Origin: Symbiodinium natans | Lineage: Eukaryota > Sar > Dinophyceae > Suessiales > Symbiodiniaceae | Assembly (NCBI GenBank): GCA_905221605.1 | Contig: CAJNDS010000021.1 | Location: forward strand, 1-64,000 | Reading direction: 5' to 3' | DNA: 64,000 bases | In this document: positions 9,840 through 20,317 of the stretch, one piece after another | How positions within the stretch are numbered: the stretch's first letter is position 1 | Layout: every line of letters starts with the position of its first letter | Position numbers and translations under genes: made by a program | The notes under the pieces: model-generated | The model's database searches: none | Told to the model about the DNA's origin: nothing | What the model saw: only the letters and a program-made list of their open reading frames with translations

Positions 9840-12500
9840 GAGGAGCAGGTGGAGGAGGAGGAGCATGTGATCCCAGTGTGGTCTATTGCTGTCTTTTCAG
9901 GGACTATGCATGTTTCGCACGTACCTTCACTGTTGCGCCTTCTCTTGTTGTTGGTGTGTGCCGTTTTTGTTACGCCAGCACTTGCATTAGCCATGGAAGA
10001 CCCAGCTAGTTGCTGACACTCCCCGCCGGAGATGCTGCCAGCCAAGCCTTGGCTGCAGTTCTCCCAGAGGAGTTGGCCCAGACAGTAACATTGTAGAGAA
10101 ATCGCATGGTACCCACGGTGTGATCACTTCCGGCACGGAGACTCCAATACACCAGACCCACTTTCAGAAGCTCCTAGAATCAGTGCCCCCTGGCATGTTT
10201 TCTATGACAGGCCTCCAGCTTGATCGGAACCGACAACCGCCTCGAAGCAAGAGGATGAGGAGAGCATGCAAGGAGATCCCTGATGCTTTCTGCGCCGTTA
10301 ATGCTAAACGAAAGCCAACACCTTTCAGTCATTCGGCGCTGGTAAGCGCTTTTTTCGCTCTGAAGAATGCACCTACGGTCATGATGCCCACATCAAGATA
10401 GAGCGAGATCTCTCCTTTCCCGAACGCTTCGAACGTCGCCCTGTATGCTTTGATCTCTTCCTTCACTGAAGTTTCTCCGGACGATCGCACTGCTTAATGG
10501 TTCCAAGGGTATATTTGGCCGGATTGGAACTCAATGACGTACCGGGTGGTTTGCCTGCCCAGGTTGCTTACTTCCAGGTTGGTACTTTTGAGCTCACCTT
10601 CAGATGTAGGAGTGGCAGGCTGCGTGCTTCTGGCTCTGAGACTGCCGTTCTGCTTACTTGGACAGCAGTTTTCCAGGGCTCCTGGGTTTTCGCGCTGCTC
10701 TCAGCAGTAGGTGTGTGTGCATTCGTTTCAGTTGCTTCTTTGACAGCTTGTAGGAGATGGCTTGAAGCTGTCATGTTGGACTTGCCTTTTTTTCTCTTGC
10801 CTTGTTCTTGTCTTCTCGAATCTGCAAGTTCTTTGTTTGTCCTCCCGCCCAATAAGTCGTACGTTGTTGCGTCCTTCCTCAAAGCTCTACAAGTGTCAAG
10901 GTTCGCCAAACTACCGACCTTAGTGGTGTCTCTGGTGTGGAGGTCATGAAGTTGTTTCTATGACATTTACCCCGAAGGACTTGATGATGAGTTGGTTCGA
11001 ACCCTATCCGAGAATTCGGGTTGTCTCCTGCTGGGCCACAGTGAGCTCCACACCACTGTTGCAGCGGCCTTCTGCCAGTTCGGTGGTCGTAGTTCCTCCA
11101 ACAAGGGTAAAGGTCGGGGACCGGAGTATCGTGATGATAGGCAGGGTCAAAACTTGGGGCAATCGCCGCACACTTACGACAATTAGCACTCCGCTCCTAT
11201 CAGCGTATCAGCATCGAGGTTACGACTCCCGGCAATACGATTCCTTTGATTGTCAGAAGTGTGCTTCCCAAACGGGCTACGATAACTGCACGCCCTTGCA
11301 CAGATTCCACAGATTCCCCAATTCTACATCATATACCGGCTTGTTGCCACCTTTCCTTGTTTCTTGTTCCAGTCCGATGGTGCCTGTGTTGCCCTGGCAA
11401 TTACGGTTTTGGCTCGGATTGCATTTGTGCAAGGCTTGGCGAGATTGGGCTAGGGAGTACTACTGCGGAAGTAGACACGTTCCCAGTCCTATCCACCTTT
11501 AAGTGTTTTGGGATATTAGCGCACTCCAGTCGACGTTGTGAGAGATGAAGCCGCTGTTTTCATGAAGGCCTTTATGATGTGATCCAACAGGTAGATGCCC
11601 ACGGTAGCTTCCCCAAAAATTCCTTCAAGGTTTGGATGCGCAACATCCTTACCCCTTCGGCCGCCAGTGATCCGCTCCTTGGATACCCACGACCCCCTGG
11701 CAGAATGGAGCAACCCCGACGAAAAGTACTTTGCTATCCACGATCCTGGTTGCTCTCCTTATACAGGGTACTCAAGTGTTTCCTGCAATATACCGTACTC
11801 TAGTTGGGTTCTGTCCCTTGCTCTTCAGTCCTTTCTCCAGTTGGTCGCCGAGATTTCGGACTCTTTTCATCTCCCACTTAACTTGGTGTTTGTAACGCCA
11901 GTACGCCTTTCAATATATGTCACCCACCGCCGCGAAGGCCTCCGGGGCCCGGATCATGTCACGACATTTGATCCGGCGTTGAGCCGGACCCCGTGACTAG
12001 CGCATGGTTTCGTCTGCGCCGCGGAGAATCTCCTAAAGTATCCCAAAAATATCTTTTTCATTAACCCTCTTCAACGTCCTCCTCGAACTTCTGAAAGTTT
12101 AACCTTCTGGTTCTTCAAGGAGTGGTAGTTTTGGACCCAGTTCATGCAGGGCGGCTTTAGCTAAGATCAGGAACTCCTGCAGCTTCAAGTAGTGCCATCT
12201 CTAGATGTAGCCGCAACCTCCAGTCGCCTTCTTTTCATGTCTTCGCCCCGTCTTCTCTGGCCACTCCTCCCCTATAGGTATTTCCGAATACTTTCCTTGG
12301 ATCTCATGCAGCCGCCATCCAGACACTCTTCAGATTTCTGGACTCAAATCCAGACCTGAAAGAGTCGCATTCTTGGAGGCCAAGATTTCTTTGAACAGTG
12401 AACGCATAAGAAGTTCTTTCGGTGTGGAAGGTGGCTTCCCAACCTTAGCAAACAGTTCTTGCTGCATGAATTCCCATGTGGCTTGTTTCATGACATTTGC
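9840..12500. other. Unassigned region with weak minus-strand coding remnants
   Basis: No family is recognised. Two minus-strand stretches look coding: 10329 to about 10495 (VKEEIKAYRATFEAFG..YLDVGIMTVGAFFRAKK) and 12330-12491 (MKQATWEFMQQELFAK..PKELLMRSLFKEILASK). A third, 10568-10909, is a 113-codon open frame rich in K, T and S. Together they may be decayed pieces of a retroelement or of a host gene, but no protease, RT, integrase or zinc-knuckle motif could be confirmed. Confidence 0.3.
12330..12491 (-). CDS. Small coding-like ORF, unknown
   Basis: A 53-codon frame starts with ATG at 12491 and stops at 12330. The product MKQATWEFMQQELF...LLMRSLFKEILASK is amphipathic and helix-like. It has no neighbour exon and no recognised family. 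It may be a leftover of a larger minus-strand element occupying 10.3-12.5 kb. Confidence 0.2.
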   Translation of the reverse strand: MKQATWEFMQQELFAKVGKPPSTPKELLMRSLFKEILASKNATLSGLDLSPEI

Positions 12501-12936
12501 TGCGTTTTATCATGAAGATATCCGGTTTGAATGCACGTCATGAGGAACAGGCGAACAGCCAACACCGCTGCAATTTGCAGCATGTCGATCGTTGTACAGT
12601 ACAGCATTTGCAGCCAAGCACGGGTCACCAAGACTAGGAAAAATCAAAGGGGCGGCAAGGTGCCACTTCAGTGAGTTTACTGCAGGGTGCCCATGCGTGG
12701 GCATGGATGCACAGCTCGGTCCGGCAACCGTTTGCAATTGTTTCACCAAGTGGGCACCAGCACTCGCAGCCCAAGCCACATTTCCGTTGCTGGACATTTT
12801 TTGCTACAAGCCCTCATCTGAATCTTCCGCCTGCCACGAGCCGCCTGTGGCTTGGCTTGAGGTTTTGCATTTTGGTCAAATGGTTGCAAGATGGTAGAGG
12901 GTGGTTGCCAATGCAGATTAAGCACAGGCCATCGAC

Positions 12937-15900
12937 ATGAGCCAAGTGGTGCAGAAAATCGACGTGCCTTGGCATCATGGAGAGCAGGGAACCTTGTTGA
13001 AAGATATTTCGAATATCAGCACAGGAGTCAGAGGGCCCGCAGCTATTTTGAAGCCCTACGAACTGAAAAATGTGTGATGAAAGCGCGGGGTAGCTGCATC
13101 GACAGATGGCGATGCAGCCATCGCATCTGCAGGCTGACGCAAAGGCCATGGCGATGCCTCCGGACGCCAAGCAGGAAGTCAAACCCGTGAAGGTGGCGTG
13201 CAATGCGTGCATTGCGTGCAATGCGTGCAAACCATGGCATCGCCGAATGGCCATTGCATGGCTTGCAGAGTTGGGCCTCCGTGGCTTGGGGTGTTTTCGT
13301 GGTGTTTTGAGGTCTCCAAGCCGCGGATCGACTGCATCGACGGTTGCCGCTTTGCGCTGGTCTTCCCCATCGTGATTGCGCATTTTGCGAGGCCGGGCAT
13401 CACAGGGTTGTCACGGTACGTCGCGGTTCTCGCTCGGGGCACTGTAGATTCACTGTAGATTCTGTAGAGACATTGGAGACCAGCAGGTGTGCTCCACGTA
13501 CGTATTTCTGCTTCCGTAGCGATCCAGCCACAGGTTTGGCACCAACAACCTGACGGCGCTGAAGCTGCTCACGCAGGAGAATGTGCTCGTAGGAGGCTTC
13601 TTCGTCATCTCAGGATACGTTTCGGTCTCAGGACTCGCTTCTGTGCCATCTTGTGTCGACGGTTGCCGAGAGTCTTTGTTGGGTTTTTTTGCCCAGGTGT
13701 CTGCGTACACTTCTACGAAGCTTGGCGAGAGAAAGGCCGAGGACAAGAAGCTGGCCAACCCGGAGCTCTTCTTCTGGCAGAGGGTCGGCCTCTGAAAAAG
13801 GTTGTTTGGTGTGGAGTGGTGTGAGGTTCTCAGCAAGATAGGTGATGGCCTACTATCCTCTCCACTTCGTGGTTTCCGCGATCTTCGCCCCGATGTTCAT
13901 CCAGGTTGAGAGGTGGCGGCAGCGATGCGCTTGCATGTGCGGTGAGGTGAAGGAAGGATACGACAGCAGCTTGTGTGTTTTTTCGAAGGTGGTACAACAC
14001 TCCGTGGACCACCAGCGCATTCCGTGCTTTCCTGAACTTCAGCATGCTGCAGGCGCCCGGAGGATGCGCCGGGATGTGCCGGGACGTGACAGGATGCGCC
14101 AAGCTTGCCCACGTGCATGGGGCCAGGCCTGGTTCCCCAAGGAGGCAGAGATCTGGAATCAGCCAACCTGGTCCCGGCCCCGGAAGCCTGAGCGCTGCCG
14201 CTCACCCTTGCGCGCACCTGCGCGCGTGCGGCACGGCGCAACTTCCCGCTTCCCGCCCATGCCCGTTTGCGTGCCCGTGCATGCTCCACCCGCGCAGCAA
14301 GGTTCCTTTCGGCCCTGACGTTCTCGAACCTCACCATGCCGACGCTGGTGCTTCCACAGGTGGCGCAGCTGTCCAAGAACGGCCCCTTGGACAGAAGGAA
14401 GCTGTTGCCCGAAGCTGTTGCTGTTGGCTTGACAGATCTTGACGGTGTTTAGCGGTTGTTTTTGTGGGATGTCGTTGGCTAGGCTAGTGGAGCAGGGGGC
14501 CAGCTGTGTGGAGGCCTTCAGAAGCTGTTCGTCGCCTTGACGGGCATCTCGCTCCTGCAGAAGGCATGTCGAGCAGTATAGGGCGCATGTAGAGCTCGAG
14601 CCCCGGCCTGCAACATCGTGGGGCTTGCACGAACACAGGTCTCCTATTCGGAGACCTCGCGCTTCCACAGCAGCAAGGAGCACCCGGCCGCTGGGCTTTG
14701 CAAGGTGTATCACACTGTGTGGCCACGCTGCGCCTAGTCGCTTAGAGTCGGCTTCCTGGTCGTAGTAGACCTGAGGTCAACGGCCAGGTCATGCACCCTC
14801 TGCTTGGGGCACAGCTGCTTCTGTTGCTAGTTGAGAGGGGTGCAGAGCTGGCATAGCTGGCATGCACATGCCGTGCGTGCCACAGCCCACGGCTTCAGGA
14901 TCTGGAACTTGACCCGCTTCCACCCCTTCTGGGCGCTGATCGAGATGACCATGGGCGTGGCGGCTGTGCGTCACGTGATGCTGGACACGGAGGAGGACAA
15001 GAAGAAGCCGACCACGCTCCTTGAGCTCAGATTCATCTCCATGCTGGACCTGGACGCATCTAAACCCCGTGCCCTTGAGTCGCTTGAAAGTATTTCTGTC
15101 TCACCCAAGGAACCCGCTTTGGATGTTCTTGGCGGCCTACGCCTCCTTGGGTCTGCGTCTCACCAAGTTCGACTTCAATGCCGGCCCCTTACTCTAGCCC
15201 CTGTTGCGAGAAGTGACCAGGGGGGTGGGGGGCCTTGATATGGGGCATGTGGGGCATCTTGGGGCAGAGGGGGGCCTGAGGATGCCATCATTCGCAGCGT
15301 GCTGTTCGTCCCCATCTTCACGAAGTTCTTGACGCAGATTCACAGGGATGCGATCTCCGCAAACCCCGCCGCTGTGCTGAACTTCTCCCAAAACATGTGT
15401 CTGCGCTGAGTGGCTTCGTGTCTTCGGCAGCTCTCAGGCCCCTATCACGCGCTTCTTCGGCTCCAAGCCGATGGCCACGCTGGGCTCCATCGCATTCCCG
15501 ATGTTCATCCTGCCCCTCGGCCAAGTGCATCTTACGACATCCCACGTCCCACACGTTCGTCGTGCTGCTGTTTTTTGGTTGCAGGCACGGCCCAATTGGA
15601 CAGATCTTCTACAAGAAGATCTTGGCTAAGAAGATCTGGGGTGCGCCGATGCCGACGGCCTTCTTCCCGCCCTGATCTTAGTGGCATCTAGCCGCAGACC
15701 CTCGTGCACGCATGCGCTTGCAGCGCCAGACGCACCGCAGCTGCCAAGGTTCTACCTTCTGATCTGCTTGGGTTTGAGCCACCTCACCAACGATGCTTGG
15801 CTCATCTTGGCCTGATTCTGCGGCTAGCTTAAGCTCTAGAGTGCAGTGGTCAGGCCAGGTTGAGGCGAGGTCCACAAACTGCAGCAGGAGTATTTCGTCA

Positions 15901-15986
15901 AGAACAAGAAGGTGTCAGCCATCTCGGGCAAGGTGGCCCAATTCCTGGGCACATGGACTGAGGGCATGCTGCGCGACCGCTCCTAA
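12937..15986 (+). CDS. Membrane acyltransferase-3 family protein, array copy 1
   Basis: Seventeen exons join in phase to about 442 residues: 12937-12963, 13133-13192, 13312-13415, 13534-13618, 13697-13783, 13842-13912, 13989-14052, 14127-14185, 14302-14444, 14514-14559, 14899-15009, 15110-15179, 15281-15367, 15438-15526, 15585-15668, 15749-15791 and 15888-15986 (stop TAA). Residues 34-43 read RIDCIDGCRF and His53 follows in VIAHFARPG; residues 84-92 read GGFFVISGY; then QRVMAYYP (about 120-127) and NQPTWSRPRKFLSAL (177-191). This is the layout of acyltransferase-3 (OafA/NRF-6-like) integral membrane O-acyltransferases, where the conserved H and FFVLSGF-type motif lie in the first membrane segments. 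About ten hydrophobic segments follow. Donors are GT (seven), GC (six) and GA (three); every acceptor is AG|G. Exon 9 could instead end at 14426. Exon 1 and about 170 bases after it are unlike the other copies, so this copy has its own 5' region. The substrate is unknown. Confidence 0.8.
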
Positions 15987-16677
15987 TTTGTGAAGCTTTT
16001 TCAGCGCTGCCGATGAGGAACAGCTAGCCAAGCACAAGGCCTCGCTGATGCTCAGGCAGTGCACTTTCAGCACAGGGCAGGACGACACGGTACCGAGCAC
16101 CGCTCATCAGAGGATGCTGTTGTGATGTCTGTATCAAGCTCGGGTATCGATGCGCCCTGCCCACTTCAAGTTGTTTGTGGAGACTGGTTGGTGCTGCACA
16201 AGGTGCAGCACCGCCGTCCCCAGGCTTCTGTGTGTCAACGCCACACAGGAAACCGATGCCAGCCCGTGGCATTGACATGCCTTGATGATCGACCACACCA
16301 TACCAAGCACTAAAGTTCCCCAGGCCGACTGCACAGTCGCAGCATGGCTGTTGTTGCAGGACACTTGGTGTCAATGCCACGGTGCGAGCTTCGATCGTTC
16401 GTGCGGAAACAGAATGACGCATGGTTTGGGGAAGTGAGGTTGATAGATGGACTCTAGACGCAGGGCATTCGTGATCATTCACTTGGTGCTTGGATGGCTT
16501 GGTTTCGGCTTAAAGCCCTCATTCAAAGCTGCAGCTGCACATAGTTCCAGTTGGCCGCAAAGTTGCGGACTGTCTGGCTCAGTCGCGGTCTTGGCTTGCA
16601 ACAATGTCAGCGAGGTACGCGACTGTAGGGACAGAGGCTCCAGGATTAGATGTGACTTGGCAAAGGTCGTCGTCGGC
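15987..16677. other. Intergenic spacer between array copies 1 and 2
   Basis: About 690 bases separate the stop codon of one copy from the start codon of the next. The same spacer recurs at 19643-20317, 23301-23990 and 27035-27724. It contains GGTGCTGCACAAGGTGCAGCACC, a perfect palindrome with stem potential. No ORF is supported. AG dinucleotides 10-20 bases before each ATG (for example TTGGCAAAG) could serve as spliced-leader acceptor sites; this is inference. Confidence 0.5.
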
Positions 16678-19642
16678 ATGAGCCAAGTGGCACAGAAAAT
16701 CGACGTGCCTTGGTGGCACTGGGAGGAGAATTGCGGCCGCATTGTGATGATTGTGCTGCAAGCACATGCAGCCATCGCATCTGCAGGCTGACGCAAAGGC
16801 CATGGCGATGCCTCCGGACGCCAAGCAGGAAATCAAACCCGTGAAGGTGGCGTGCAATGCGTGCATTGCGTGCAATGCGTGCAAACCATGGCATCGCCGA
16901 ATGGCCATTGCATGGCTTGCAGAGTTGGGCCTCCCTGGCTTGGGGTGTTTTCGCGGTGTTTTGAGGTCTCCAAGCCGCGGATCGACTGCATCGACGGTTG
17001 CCGCTTTGCGCTGGTCTTCCCCATCGTGATTGCGCATTTTGCGAGGCCGGGCATCACAGGGTTGTCACGGTACGTCGCGGTTCTCGCTCGGGGCACTGTA
17101 GATTCACTGTAGATTCTGTAGAGACATTGGAGACCAGCAGGTGTGCTCCACGTACGTATTTCTGCTTCCGTAGCGATCCAGCCACAGGTTTGGCACCAAC
17201 AACCTGACGGCGCTGAAGCTGCTCACGCAGGAGAATGTGCTCGTAGGAGGCTTCTTCGTCATCTCAGGATACGTTTCGGTCTCAGGACTCGCTTCTGTGC
17301 CATCTTGTGTCGACGGTTGCCGAGAGTCTTTGTTGGGTTTTTTTGCCCAGGTGTCTGCGTACACTTCTACGAAGCTTGGCGAGAGAAAGGCCGAGGACAA
17401 GAAGCTGGCCAACCCGGAGCTCTTCTTCTGGCAGAGGGTCGGCCTCTGAAAAAGGTTGTTTGGTGTGGAGTGGTGTGAGGTTCTCAGCAAGATAGGTGAT
17501 GGCCTACTATCCTCTCCACTTCGTGGTTTCCGCGATCTTCGCCCCGATGTTCATCCAGGTTGAGAGGTGGCGGCAGCGATGCGCTTGCATGTGCGGTGAG
17601 GTGAAGGAAGGATACGACAGCAGCTTGTGTGTTTTTTCGAAGGTGGTACAACACTCCGTGGACCACCAGCGCATTCCGTGCTTTCCTGAACTTCAGCATG
17701 CTGCAGGCGCCCGGAGGATGCGCCGGGATGTGCCGGGACGTGACAGGATGCGCCAAGCTTGCCCACGTGCATGGGGCCAGGCCTGGTTCCCCAAGGAGGC
17801 AGAGATCTGGAATCAGCCAACCTGGTCCCGGCCCCGGAAGCCTGAGCGCTGCCGCTCACCCTTGCGCGCACCTGCGCGCGTGCGGCACGGCGCAACTTCC
17901 CGCTTCCCGCCCATGCCCGTTTGCGTGCCCGTGCATGCTCCACCCGCGCAGCAAGGTTCCTTTCGGCCCTGACGTTCTCGAACCTCACCATGCCGACGCT
18001 GGTGCTTCCACAGGTGGCGCAGCTGTCCAAGAACGGCCCCTTGGACAGAAGGAAGCTGTTGCCCGAAGCTGTTGCTGTTGGCTTGACAGATCTTGACGGT
18101 GTTTAGCGGTTGTTTTTGTGGGATGTCGTTGGCTAGGCTAGTGGAGCAGGGGGCCAGCTGTGTGGAGGCCTTCAGAAGCTGTTCGTCGCCTTGACGGGCA
18201 TCTCGCTCCTGCAGAAGGCATGTAGAGCATTATAGGGCGCATGTAAAGCTCGAGCCCCGGCCTGCAACATCATCGTGGGGCTTGCACGAACACAGGTCTC
18301 CTATTCGGAGACCTCGCGCTTCCACAGCAGCAAGGAGCACCCGGCCGCTGGGCTTGCAAGGTGTATCACGCTGTGTGGCCACGCTGCGCCTAGTCGCCTA
18401 GAGTCGGCTTCCTGGTCGTAGTAGACCTGAGGTCAACGGCCAGGTCATGCACCCTCTGCGCGGGGCACAGCTGCTTCTGTTGCTAGTTGAGAGGGGTGCA
18501 GAGCTGGCAGAGCTGGCACGCACATGCCGTGCGTGCCACAGCCCACGGCTTCAGGATCTGGAACTTGACCCGCTTCCACCCCTTCTGGGCGCTGATCGAG
18601 ATGACCATGGGCGTGGCGGCTGTGCGTCACGTGATGCTGGACACGGAGGAGGACAAGAAGAAGCCGACCACGCTCCTTGAGCTCAGATTCATCTCCATGC
18701 TGGACCTGGACGCATCTAAACCCCGTGCCCTTGAGTCGCTTGAAAGTATTTCTGTCTCACCCAAGGAACCCGCTTTGGATGTTCTTGGCGGCCTACGCCT
18801 CCTTGGGTCTGCGTCTCACCAAGTTCGACTTCAATGCCGGCCCCTTACTCTAGCCCCTGTTGCGAGAAGTGACCAGGGGGGTGGGGGGCCTTGATATGGG
18901 GCATGTGGGGCATCTTGGGGCAGAGGGGGGCCTGAGGATGCCATCATTCGCAGCGTGCTGTTCGTCCCCATCTTCACGAAGTTCTTGACGCAGATTCACA
19001 GGGATGCGATCTCCGCAAACCCCGCCGCTGTGCTGAACTTCTCCCAAAACATGTGTCTGCGCTGAGTGGCTTCGTGTCTTCGGCAGCTCTCAGGCCCCTA
19101 TCACGCGCTTCTTCGGCTCCAAGCCGATGGCCACGCTGGGCTCCATCGCATTCCCGATGTTCATCCTGCCCCTCGGCCAAGTGCATCTTACGACATCCCA
19201 CGTCCCACACGTTCGTCGTGCTGCTGTTTTTTGGTTGCAGGCACGGCCCAATTGGACAGATCTTCTACAAGAAGATCTTGGCTAAGAAGATCTGGGGTGC
19301 GCCGATGCCGACGGCCTTCTTCCCGCCCTGATCTTAGTGGCATCTAGCCGCAGACCCTCGTGCACGCATGCGCTTGCAGCGCCAGACGCACCGCAGCTGC
19401 CAAGGTTCTACCTTCTGATCTGCTTGGGTTTGAGCCACCTCACCAACGATGCTTGGCTCATCTTGGCCTGATTCTGCGGCTAGCTTAAGCTCTAGAGTGC
19501 AGTGGTCAGGCCAGGTTGAGGCGAGGTCCACAAACTGCAGCAGGAGTATTTCGTCAAGAACAAGAAGGTGTCAGCCATCTCGGGCAAGGTGGCCCAATTC
19601 CTGGGCACATGGACTGAGGGCATGCTGCGCGACCGCTCCTAA
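16678..19642 (+). CDS. Membrane acyltransferase-3 family protein, array copy 2
   Basis: This copy has the same 17-exon structure as copy 1. It starts with ATG at 16678 (MSQVAQKID, donor GTGCCTTGG) and ends with TAA at 19640-19642. The part downstream of about 16770 is almost identical to copy 1, introns included, which indicates recent duplication or conversion. No broken exon was seen: the GGFFVISGY exon (near 17190-17272) and the terminal exon ending GMLRDRS are intact. It shares with copy 1 the GCGTTCCG..GACGCACCGCAGCTGCC form of intron 15, while copies 3-5 carry a longer form. The promoter region (about 15987-16677) is shared with copies 3-5 rather than with copy 1. Confidence 0.8.
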
Positions 19643-20317
19643 TTTGTGAAGCTTTTTCAGCGCTGCCGATGAGGAACAGCTAGCCAGGCACAAGGCCTCG
19701 CTGATGCTCAGGCAGTGCACTTTCAGCACAGGGCAGGACGACACGGTACCGAGCACCGCTCATCAGAGGATGCTGTTGTGATGTCTGTATCAAGCTCGGG
19801 TATCGATGCGCCCTGCCCACTTCAAGTTGTTTGTGGAGACTGGTTGGTGCTGCACAAGGTGCAGCACCGCCGTCCCCAGGCTTCTGTGTGTCAACGCCAC
19901 ACAGGAAACCGATGCCAGCCCGTGGCATTGAAATGCCTTGATGATCGACCACACCATACCAAGGCCGACTGCACAGTCGCAGCATGGCTGTTGTTGCAGG
20001 ACACTTGGTGTCAATGCCACGGTGCGAGCTTCGATCGTTCGTGCGGAAACAGAATGACGCATGGTTTGGGGAAGTGAGGTTGATAGATGGACTCTAGACG
20101 CAGGGCATTCGTGATCATTCACTTGGTGCTTGGATGGCTTGGTTTCGGCTTAAAGCCCTCATTCAAAGCTGCAGCTGCACATAGTTCCAGTTGGCCGCAA
20201 AGTTGCGGACTGTCTGGCTCAGTCGCGGTCTTGGCTTGCAACAATGTCAGCGAGGTACGCGACTGTAGGGACAGAGGCTCCAGGATTAGATGTGACTTGG
20301 CAAAGGTCGTCGTCGGC

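Noticed and set aside
9203-10009. 268-codon frame rich in Leu and Val
   Set aside because: Reads through the CTACTT and GGTAGTAGT repeats, then into unrelated sequence.
10960-11502. Retroelement gag or protease on either strand
   Set aside because: A zinc-knuckle or DTGA-type motif was looked for on both strands and not found; only weak, out-of-frame resemblances.
13842-14318. 158-codon + frame starting MMAYYPLHFVVS, and the large minus-strand frames over the array
   Set aside because: They run from one true exon through introns, or mirror the coding strand; the 17-exon model explains the conserved parts in phase.
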